Below, one piece after another: positions 1-5,178 of a stretch of 5,322 nt of DNA (its first letter is position 1; each line of letters begins with the position of its first letter). The notes below the pieces were generated by a model that did no database searches, was not told the origin of the DNA, and saw only the letters and a program-made list of their open reading frames with translations. Made by a program: the position numbers and the translations under genes. The DNA is from Aquifex sp. GTDB lineage: Bacteria; Aquificota; Aquificia; Aquificales; Aquificaceae. The DNA is taken from contig QNXQ01000165.1 in NCBI GenBank assembly GCA_003978875.1, positions 1 to 5,322 of the forward strand. The letters run 5' to 3'.

Positions 1-432
1 ACGGAGAACTTCAATGAGAGCATCCACTGGTTTTATTTCATGCAAAAGCTCAACATGAACAGGTATACGGAAATTGTTCATGCAAAGCACTAATATAAGA
101 GCTCTGTGTCCGAGGATAATTCTTTTTTGAGAGGGGTCATAGAGTTTTTTGACACCTTCGATACGTGAACCTGTTTTTCTAAGGAGTGTTGTATCAGCAA
201 TTAAGAATACCTGAGATGCGGATTTAAGACCGCTTAGCAGTTTCCAAAGTAGGGAGTGGATTTCGCCTGTAGGGTTGAAGTCCGATGTGCTCATGAATCT
301 TGATAAAGTAGAAGCGGAGTAAGTGATGGAAGAAGACAAAGTATATGGGTTTTGTGAGAAAATATTAATCAGAGCTTTATATTTTGATTCCTCTTTTACC
401 TTCTGTATTTCTATCACTTTCTCTCCCTTCAT
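1..432 (-). CDS. Transposase of the IS4-type DDE superfamily, N-terminal part (runs off the left edge)
   Basis: The minus strand is open for 144 codons from an ATG at 432-430 to the window edge, with no frameshift or internal stop. Around residues 78-100 it reads IADTTLLRKTGSRIEGVKKLYD, followed by a KRIILGH motif at about 103-109. This resembles the first catalytic-Asp block of IS4-superfamily transposases (D-T-x-x-x-K-x-G, then EGV and a YD...K-R..LGH stretch), with D80 as the likely first metal-binding Asp. The second Asp and the Glu would lie beyond the window, so intactness cannot be judged. An AAGGAAG motif lies just before the ATG, with very short spacing. A GTG at codon 6, preceded by GGGAG, is an alternative start. 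The gene follows a short ORF and the heptosyltransferase gene on the same strand. Cut-and-paste transposition of its own element is the expected role. The subfamily and the element's ends are not determined. Confidence 0.8.
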   Translation of the reverse strand, partial: MKGEKVIEIQKVKEESKYKALINIFSQNPYTLSSSITYSASTLSRFMSTSDFNPTGEIHSLLWKLLSGLKSASQVFLIADTTLLRKTGSRIEGVKKLYDPSQKRIILGHRALILVLCMNNFRIPVHVELLHEIKPVDALIEVLR

Positions 433-450
433 TCTTCCTTTTTTATCCCT

Positions 451-567
451 TTAGTCCCTATTTATCAATCCTTGCAAAACTTTAGTTTTTATAAGTTCCC
501 GAAAAATTATCGCTTTTTCCGTACCATTTATTTTATCTTTCATTAAAAGGTTTTCTAAAATTCCCAT
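451..567 (-). CDS. 38-codon ORF with a strong RBS; possible gene remnant or leader peptide
   Basis: This reading frame of 38 codons starts at ATG 567-565 and ends in TAA at 453-451. Just before the ATG the minus strand reads GGAGGTGAGG (580-571), the best Shine-Dalgarno in this part of the window, so translation is plausible. The start lies 39 nt after the heptosyltransferase stop, as in a continuing operon, and the stop lies 18 nt before the transposase ATG. The peptide begins MGILENLLMKDKING and continues as a hydrophilic, probably helical stretch rich in Lys, Ile and Leu. I recognise no family. Two readings fit: the 5' end of an operon gene cut off by insertion of the downstream element, or a short leader belonging to that element. 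No terminal inverted repeat or target duplication could be placed, so this is undecided. Confidence 0.4.
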   Translation of the reverse strand: MGILENLLMKDKINGTEKAIIFRELIKTKVLQGLINRD

Positions 568-606
568 CTCCCTCACCTCCTGGTTTTAAGGATATTCGTA
601 AAATAA

Positions 607-1542
607 TTAGTAGCAATTCAAAATGCTTATAGCTTGCTCAAAAATCTTTATAGGAGATATATCAAGACATTCATATGTATTGAATTTACAATCTCCTTTT
701 CCGTGTAAATCACAAGGTTGACAGTCAAGGCACCTACAGAAAACGTACCCTTCATCGGGATAAAGGGAGAAACCCAATGTTGGATGAGTACCTCCGTATA
801 TTTGAATTGCCTTGGTTTTTACAGCTCTTGCACAGTGAAGGAGTCCACTATCATTCCCGATAAATAGCCTAGCTCCTTTTATAACTGCCAGAACATCTAT
901 TAAACTGAGTTTTCCGCAAAGATTTTCTCCGTAAAAATCTCTTGAAATTTCAAAATCTGTGTTATCACCTACTATTACAACCTTTATCCCTTTACGGAAG
1001 AAGAGAGCTGACAGCTCTTTAAAGTGTGGGTATCTTTTCTTTCTATAACGAGCTCCGGGAGCTATGACCACGTAATCGCCGAATATTTCCTTAAATCTTT
1101 TTACCCTTGCTTCTGAAACTATTATTGAAGGTCTTGGGTTTTCCACTTTTATTAAATCCTCTATGCTTTTCGCGTAAGCCTCCGGAATATAATAGGGCTT
1201 CCTGAACTTTTTCAAAAGAATGGATAATCTTCTTCTCAAACTTTCCTTGGGATAGCTCCTCCATTTTCCTTTTATGTGTAAGCGAACCAGTAGACTTTTT
1301 AAGTTCTTATGCAGGTCTACTTTTATTTCGAAATCTTTCGGAATTTTCTTAATTTCCTTTAAAAAGAGTTTTTTATCTATCTCAATAACTTTTACTCTAT
1401 TGTCGTCCGAGAAAAGCTCACCGTAGGGTTTAAAGGTCAAAATGTAGGGCTTAAAACCCAAACTTATCAAAGGATTAAATAAAACTGAAGTTAAAACTAC
1501 ATCTCCCAGTGAGGAAAAACGAACCAACAGAGCTTTTTTCAT
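607..1542 (-). CDS. Glycosyltransferase family 9, ADP-heptose:LPS heptosyltransferase-like
   Basis: The 311-residue protein has the GT-B layout of the WaaC/WaaF/RfaQ family, which transfers heptose from ADP-heptose to the lipopolysaccharide inner core on the cytoplasmic face of the inner membrane. The N-terminal block RFSSLGDVVLT (8-18) carries D14, matching the catalytic-Asp position of WaaC. The C-terminal half has GARYRKKRYP (163-172, Lys/Arg-rich, donor phosphate side), LCGKLSL (208-214), and the family hallmark FIGNDSGLLH (227-236) followed by IYGGTHP (248-254). A cysteine cluster (C269, C271, C274, C277, C285, C292) leads into the typical ECLDISP tail motif. Length is slightly short of the usual 320-350. 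The ATG overlaps the stop of the upstream kinase-like gene (ATGA), and GGAAGG precedes it, so translation is probably coupled. The exact acceptor, heptose I, II or another sugar, cannot be told from sequence. Confidence 0.9.
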   Translation of the reverse strand: MKKALLVRFSSLGDVVLTSVLFNPLISLGFKPYILTFKPYGELFSDDNRVKVIEIDKKLFLKEIKKIPKDFEIKVDLHKNLKSLLVRLHIKGKWRSYPKESLRRRLSILLKKFRKPYYIPEAYAKSIEDLIKVENPRPSIIVSEARVKRFKEIFGDYVVIAPGARYRKKRYPHFKELSALFFRKGIKVVIVGDNTDFEISRDFYGENLCGKLSLIDVLAVIKGARLFIGNDSGLLHCARAVKTKAIQIYGGTHPTLGFSLYPDEGYVFCRCLDCQPCDLHGKGDCKFNTYECLDISPIKIFEQAISILNCY

Positions 1543-2090
1543 AACACCTTCCCGAGAAATGAAGCAATTACCGGAATAAGAAAATTGTCGTCAAGTCTTA
1601 AATCCAAACTTTCCAGTATTGCACAGATAAAAGAAATTGTAAATGCCTTCATAGGCTGGGTGAAAATGAGCAGAGCCAAGAAACTGGAAAAGAAAAATAC
1701 CAATGTTCCCTCAACGCTCTTGTTAGGGTTGTAAGGTAATTTATTTTTTCCTAAGTAATAGCCTATTAATCCCGAAAATCCATCTCCTACTGCGAGTACC
1801 ACTATACCGTACACCGCTTCCTTTCCAAAAAGGATGTAGCTCAAAAACACACCTACAAGTGCGTATAGAGATTGTATAGCCGGGGTGCTTAAATTTCTCT
1901 CCCTTTCGAAAAGTTCTATTAGAAAACCAAAAAGCTTCATTATGGGTTCATACCTTGCAACTATCAAAAAGTTCGTAATTATTCCTAAAAGAAAAAGTAG
2001 GATATTCAGCCAATAAGGGAAAAAGAGTATCGGTATACTCAGCATAAGAATGGAGATTATATGAAATATCTTACGTCTTAATTCGAGCAT
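1539..2090 (-). CDS. Integral membrane lipid/polyprenol kinase-like protein (dolichol kinase/phytol kinase, SEC59/VTE5/DGK1 family)
   Basis: The protein has 183 residues and about five or six hydrophobic helices. It opens with LELRRKIFH (2-10), the N-terminal signature of the SEC59/VTE5/DGK1 group. The conserved core follows: AVGDGFSGLIGYYLGKNKLP (100-119) and NKSVEGT (123-129), corresponding to the GD..A...G...GK.....KS.EG motif thought to hold the nucleotide. Near the C-terminus, E160 and DDNFLIP (167-173) match the family's DN..IP block. Characterised eukaryotic members phosphorylate dolichol, phytol or diacylglycerol, generally using CTP. The bacterial substrate is unknown, and a polyprenol or other isoprenoid alcohol is only an inference. 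Older annotation often labels such proteins phosphatidate cytidylyltransferase. The start is supported because the RRKIFH motif begins immediately; there is no Shine-Dalgarno. The stop overlaps the heptosyltransferase ATG by 4 bp, suggesting a shared envelope-related operon. Confidence 0.8.
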   Translation of the reverse strand: MLELRRKIFHIISILMLSIPILFFPYWLNILLFLLGIITNFLIVARYEPIMKLFGFLIELFERERNLSTPAIQSLYALVGVFLSYILFGKEAVYGIVVLAVGDGFSGLIGYYLGKNKLPYNPNKSVEGTLVFFFSSFLALLIFTQPMKAFTISFICAILESLDLRLDDNFLIPVIASFLGKVL

Positions 2091-2114
2091 ACTTAAGAGT
2101 TTAAAATAGTTCCA
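2091..2114. promoter_or_regulatory. 24-bp divergent spacer with overlapping -10-like elements on both strands
   Basis: Only 24 bp separate the start codons of the minus-strand kinase-like gene (ATG 2090-2088) and the plus-strand NTPase gene (ATG 2115). Neither gene has a Shine-Dalgarno here. The plus strand carries TAAAAT at 2102-2107, 7 nt before its ATG. The minus strand carries TATTTT at 2108-2103, 12 nt before its ATG. The two -10-like hexamers overlap almost completely, so one AT-rich core could serve both directions, with start sites at or within a few bases of each ATG. Any -35 elements would lie inside the opposite gene, and none is convincing. Promoter activity is inferred from layout only. 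Confidence 0.45.
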
Positions 2115-2651
2115 ATGAAAATAATCATTACGGGTCAGCCCGGTATAGGGAAAACAACCTTAATAAAGAAGCTAGTAAAGAAATTGGGACAGGATGCTAT
2201 CGGATTCTGGACGGAAGAAGTAAGGGATCCAGAGACCAATAAAAGAACCGGTTTTAGAATTATCACCACAGATGGAAAGAAAAGAATATTCTCCTCTAAG
2301 TTTTTTACTTCGAAGAAACTTGTAGGTTCTTACGGTGTAAACGTTCAATATTTTGAGGAGCTTGCCCTTCCCATACTTGAAAAGGCTTACGTGGAAGCCA
2401 GAAAGAATAAGAAAAAAGTTATAGTTATAGATGAAATAGGAAAAATGGAGCTCTTTTCAAAGAAATTCAGAGATTTGGTAAGACAAATTATCCATGACCC
2501 TACCGTGAAGGTAGTTGCAACTATACCGATAAGGGATGTTCACCCTTTAGTTAAGGAGATAAGAAGACTTCCAGGAGCTGTTTTGATAGAACTTACCAAG
2601 GAAAACAGGGACTTTATACTTGAGGATATTCTTAGTCTTTTGAGACAATAA
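2115..2651 (+). CDS. THEP1-type nucleoside-triphosphatase (P-loop NTPase)
   Basis: The protein of 178 residues belongs to the THEP1/NTPCR family, P-loop enzymes that hydrolyse nucleoside triphosphates to diphosphates with broad base specificity and slow turnover in vitro. The Walker A motif GQPGIGKTT (7-15) follows the first strand directly, which fixes the start. The Walker B strand is KVIVIDEIGKMELFS (101-115), with D106 and the family-typical E107 followed by IGKME. TGFRI (45-49) and GSYGVNV (71-77) are also characteristic of the family. Length is full. From memory it is very close to the A. aeolicus THEP1 protein whose crystal structure is known; the biological role remains unclear, with nucleic acid or nucleotide metabolism suggested. 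There is no Shine-Dalgarno, but TAAAAT lies 7 nt upstream, as for a leaderless mRNA. The pgsA-like gene follows after 7 nt, so the two are probably co-transcribed. Confidence 0.93.
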   Translation: MKIIITGQPGIGKTTLIKKLVKKLGQDAIGFWTEEVRDPETNKRTGFRIITTDGKKRIFSSKFFTSKKLVGSYGVNVQYFEELALPILEKAYVEARKNKKKVIVIDEIGKMELFSKKFRDLVRQIIHDPTVKVVATIPIRDVHPLVKEIRRLPGAVLIELTKENRDFILEDILSLLRQ

Positions 2652-2658
2652 GTAGTAA

Positions 2659-3153
2659 ATGGAACATCTTCTTACACTCACCAGAATAGTTCTCAGTTTT
2701 CCTATAGTTGGCTTAATATTAACAAGACAGTATGAAGCAGCTTTTATTCTTTACATTATCGGAGCTTTAACCGATTGGTTTGACGGTAATCTGGCGAGAA
2801 AAAATAACAGAGTCTCTAATTTTGGAAAACTTTTAGACCCGTATGCAGATAAGGTTTTCGTTATTTTACCTTTGATAGCTCTCGTTGATGTAAATAGGGT
2901 TGATGGAATATGGGTAATACTTCTTACCTTTAGGGAACTGAGTATTTCCTTTTTAAGAAGCCTTGCTGTAGAAAAGGGAGTTTATATGGAAGCTTCTCTT
3001 TTAGGAAAAATCAAAGCATTACTGGAATTTATTGCTGTATCTCTGTTACTTCTGGGAAGTCCCGTCGGAGAGTATATCCTTATACTCAGTATAATATTCG
3101 CATACCTATCTGCTTACCAGTATCTAAGGTCTTACCTGTTTACTAGCTTTTGA
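2659..3153 (+). CDS. pgsA: CDP-alcohol phosphatidyltransferase, probably phosphatidylglycerophosphate synthase (PgsA)
   Basis: This membrane enzyme of 164 residues is predicted to transfer the phosphatidyl group from CDP-diacylglycerol to glycerol-3-phosphate, the committed step to phosphatidylglycerol and cardiolipin. The complete CDP-alcohol phosphatidyltransferase signature is present: D39, D42-G43, A46-R47, G56, D60 and D64, with exact D-G-x2-A-R-x8-G-x3-D-x3-D spacing. The N-terminal LTLTRIVLS (5-13) and the later FREL (91-94) plus LGKIKA (114-119) blocks favour PgsA over phosphatidylserine synthase, although the family's usual KT after the Gly is KA here. It is shorter than typical PgsA (about 175-190). 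Hydrophobic segments fall near 10-22, 27-38, 66-78, 84-100, 118-136 and 138-158. The start is the first ATG after an in-frame TAG. No Shine-Dalgarno is seen, so expression may depend on coupling to the NTPase gene 7 nt upstream. The 3' end overlaps nadE by 11 bp tail-to-tail. Confidence 0.88.
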   Translation: MEHLLTLTRIVLSFPIVGLILTRQYEAAFILYIIGALTDWFDGNLARKNNRVSNFGKLLDPYADKVFVILPLIALVDVNRVDGIWVILLTFRELSISFLRSLAVEKGVYMEASLLGKIKALLEFIAVSLLLLGSPVGEYILILSIIFAYLSAYQYLRSYLFTSF

Positions 3154-4846
3154 ACCTATTAGTTATAGGCATTCTCCAATCTCTTCCGAAAGCCCTTTTA
3201 GTCACTTTTATTCCAACCGGAGCTTGTTTTCTTTTGTATTCGTTTTTCCTAAGCATGTTTATAGTCTTATAGACAGCCTCAGGAGGCAAACCTTTAGAAA
3301 TTATTTCCTCAGGGCTTAGGTTTTCCTCTATATAGAGCATTAAGATTTTATCTAAAATCTCATAAGGGGGAAGAGTATCTTGGTCTGTTTGATTGGGTCT
3401 AAGCTCCGCTGAAGGAGGTTTTTGAAACACTCTTTCCGGTATATCAGGCTTTAAGGAATTTCTATACCTTGCAAGTTTGTAAACCCATGTTTTGTAAATG
3501 TCCTTTATCGGCGCAAACCCTCCCGACATATCTCCGTAAATAGTGGTATATCCTACCGCTGTTTCACTCTTATTTGAAGTAGAAAGTACCAAATAACCGA
3601 ACTTATTAGAGAAGTAAAAAAGAATATTAGCCCTTATGCGAGCTTGTATATTTTCATCCGCCACATCGAATTCAATTTCACAAAGTTCTCTTTCAAATTC
3701 TTTAAAGTAAGCGTTGTATATGTTTTCTATCGGAATTACGTGAAACTCTATTCCTAAATTTTGAGCAAGGGTTTTAGCGTCTTCATAACTCTCTTGGGAG
3801 GAAAACTGTGAAGGCATGTAAATTCCAACCACTTTGTCTTTGCCAAGAGCATCTACTGCAAGACAAGCTACAAAGGAACTATCTATTCCTCCGGAGAGCC
3901 CAAGGATAACCTTTTCAAACCTGTTTTTGTCAACGTAATCCTTAAGGCCGAGTTTGAGGGCTTTGTATACTTCTTCTTCCTCTTTGGGCAAGTATTCTAT
4001 TCTAGGTTCACAAAAGGATTTTTTTCCTAAGTTCAGGGAAGATTTTATTCCAATAGGAGTTTCTCTGCTACTTGCCTCTCTCCAACGCAAATCCATAACC
4101 CTTTTTCTTTTAACTTCCTCCAGCTCAAGACTTACCGTAAGAATATCTTCCTCGAAGGCTTTAGCTCTTGCGATTATTTTTCCATCGGGTGATATTACAA
4201 GACTCCTCCCATCGAAAACTAATTCATCTTGTCCACCTACTAAATTTATATAGCTTACAAAACAGATATTATCCTGGGCTCTAGCCTTTAGAAAGCTTTC
4301 TTTAAAGGAATATTTCCCTATATGGTAGGGTGAAGCGTTAACATTGACTATTAATTCTGCTCCGGCGAGAGCTGTTTTTCTTTCTATCCCATCGGGATAC
4401 CAAATATCCTCACATATTGAGAAAGCAACTTTATGACTGTTTATCTCTATAATTAGAGGTTCTTCACCTTTTCGAAAATATCTGTATTCATCAAACACAC
4501 TGTAATTGGGAAGGTAGTGTTTTTTGTAAATTCCGAGAACCTCTCCTTTGTATATAACGACGAGTGCATTGTATAGGTCAAACTCGTAGTAGGGAAGCCC
4601 TACGGCTATTACCGTATCGTAATTTTTACTTTTGGTGATAATGTCCTCAAGAGCTTTTTTACATTCCGCCCAGAAGTGAGGTTGCAAGAGTAGATCTTCT
4701 GGAGGATATCCGGATAAGGCAAGTTCCGGGAACGCTATAAGATGTGATACATCTTTATTTTCTTCTATAACCTTTAAAATTTTTTTCTTATTCACCTCTA
4801 TATCGCCCACTGTGAAGTTTAGCTGAGCTAGGGTAATATTTAACAT
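3143..4846 (-). CDS. nadE: Glutamine-dependent NAD+ synthetase
   Basis: The 567-residue cytoplasmic enzyme catalyses the last step of NAD+ synthesis, amidating nicotinic acid adenine dinucleotide with ATP and ammonia drawn from glutamine. It has the two-domain, glutamine-using layout. The N-terminal nitrilase-fold glutaminase (about 1-260) shows E41 in FPELALSGYPPED, K109 in KKHYLPNYSVFDEYRYF and nucleophile C145 in SICEDIW, the complete Glu-Lys-Cys triad. The synthetase domain (about 290-560) has the PP-loop LSGGIDSS (317-324), ENIQARIRANILF (398-410), STSNKSE (422-428), YGDMSGGFAPIKD (437-449) and PPSAELRPNQTDQD (477-490). No key residue is missing and length is normal. The AGG before the ATG is only about 2 nt away, too near for a normal Shine-Dalgarno. 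TAAAAT lies 10 nt before the ATG on the minus strand, suggesting a very short leader. Confidence 0.97.
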   Translation of the reverse strand: MLNITLAQLNFTVGDIEVNKKKILKVIEENKDVSHLIAFPELALSGYPPEDLLLQPHFWAECKKALEDIITKSKNYDTVIAVGLPYYEFDLYNALVVIYKGEVLGIYKKHYLPNYSVFDEYRYFRKGEEPLIIEINSHKVAFSICEDIWYPDGIERKTALAGAELIVNVNASPYHIGKYSFKESFLKARAQDNICFVSYINLVGGQDELVFDGRSLVISPDGKIIARAKAFEEDILTVSLELEEVKRKRVMDLRWREASSRETPIGIKSSLNLGKKSFCEPRIEYLPKEEEEVYKALKLGLKDYVDKNRFEKVILGLSGGIDSSFVACLAVDALGKDKVVGIYMPSQFSSQESYEDAKTLAQNLGIEFHVIPIENIYNAYFKEFERELCEIEFDVADENIQARIRANILFYFSNKFGYLVLSTSNKSETAVGYTTIYGDMSGGFAPIKDIYKTWVYKLARYRNSLKPDIPERVFQKPPSAELRPNQTDQDTLPPYEILDKILMLYIEENLSPEEIISKGLPPEAVYKTINMLRKNEYKRKQAPVGIKVTKRAFGRDWRMPITNRFKS

Positions 4847-4856
4847 TTCCTAGAAA

Positions 4857-4862
4857 ATTTTA
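4857..4862 (-). promoter_or_regulatory. Candidate -10 element for nadE
   Basis: The minus strand reads TAAAAT at 4862-4857, preceded by TGA, and the nadE ATG begins 10 nt further on. Transcription would start only a few bases before the ATG, which fits the lack of a properly spaced Shine-Dalgarno. No good -35 hexamer is visible at 16-18 nt upstream. In AT-rich spacer DNA such a hexamer can occur by chance. Confidence 0.35.
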
Positions 4863-4879
4863 TCAGGGAAAAAGCGAAA

Positions 4880-4907
4880 TTGATTTTTAAGATTATTAGA
4901 ATATTTT
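4880..4907 (+). promoter_or_regulatory. Candidate promoter for the DUF2892 gene
   Basis: TTGATT at 4880-4885 resembles a sigma-70 -35 box, and TATTTT at 4902-4907, after a 16-nt spacer, could be the -10. This would give an mRNA leader of about 25-30 nt containing the strong AAAGGAGGT ribosome binding site at 4924-4932. The -10 lies inside the perfect palindrome at 4898-4915, so a bound protein could block it. This is inferred from sequence only. Confidence 0.4.
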
Positions 4908-4915
4908 AATATTCT
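4898..4915. repeat. Perfect 18-bp palindrome (8-bp arms, 2-bp centre), possible operator
   Basis: AGAATATT (4898-4905) and AATATTCT (4908-4915) form an exact inverted repeat around TT. It overlaps the candidate -10 of the DUF2892 gene and lies about 17 nt upstream of its ribosome binding site. The arms are too AT-rich and the loop too short for a good terminator or attenuator hairpin, so a dimeric repressor site is the more natural reading. No regulator family can be assigned with confidence. AT-rich composition makes short palindromes more likely by chance, although 8 exact pairs is notable. Confidence 0.4.
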
Positions 4916-4940
4916 TAAACAGTAAAGGAGGTAGGAAGCC

Positions 4941-5150
4941 ATGACGATGGATAGGGTGCTAAGACTTACTTCGGGTGTAGTATTGATGATAGTATTTCTT
5001 TTTGGAATTCTGCCGGCGAAAGATGTTCACTGGTTCTGGAAGGCTTTCATAGTGTTTATGTCTATCAACCAAATACAATCCGCTTTTACTAACTGGTGTC
5101 CCGTGATGACTCTTTACAGAATACTCGGAGTGAAGGAATGTAAATGCTAA
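4941..5150 (+). CDS. Small DUF2892 (YgaP-like) inner-membrane protein
   Basis: The protein of 69 residues matches the DUF2892 pattern. It has an N-terminal DRVLRLTSG (4-12), two hydrophobic helices at about 8-24 and 31-48, then FTNWCPVMTLYRILGVKEC (49-67), the family's CP...LG..xC ending. Cysteines are C53, C67 and C69. In E. coli the same membrane hairpin is the C-terminal part of YgaP, where it is fused to a rhodanese domain; here it stands alone, as is common. Its biochemical role is unknown. A link to sulfur handling is only an inference from YgaP and from the cysteines. The first ATG is favoured: AAAGGAGGT (4924-4932) sits 8 nt before it, against 14 nt for the ATG two codons later. This is the strongest Shine-Dalgarno in the right half of the window. 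The gene is divergent from nadE across a 94-bp spacer. Confidence 0.85.
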   Translation: MTMDRVLRLTSGVVLMIVFLFGILPAKDVHWFWKAFIVFMSINQIQSAFTNWCPVMTLYRILGVKECKC

Positions 5151-5178
5151 GTCTTCCTTTCCCTTAAAATATTTTTAA

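Noticed and set aside
433..500. Terminal inverted repeat of the insertion element
   Set aside because: Purine-rich stretches such as AAAGGGATAAAAAGGAAG are present, but without the other end in view no repeat can be matched. They may simply be ribosome binding sequence.
2115..2651. Adenylate-kinase-like or other P-loop kinase for the NTPase gene
   Set aside because: The Walker B context IDEIGKMEL and the overall length are those of THEP1. No kinase lid or NMP-binding motifs are seen.
3954..4253. 99-codon plus-strand ORF
   Set aside because: It lies entirely inside nadE on the opposite strand. Its translation is a Ser/Leu-rich composition typical of an antisense shadow, it has no recognisable motif, and nadE is unmistakable across the same bases.
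4847..4940. Riboswitch or leader RNA in the nadE/DUF2892 spacer
   Set aside because: The spacer is only 94 bp and AT-rich, with no conserved structured core. The only fold is the short palindrome, better explained as a protein site.
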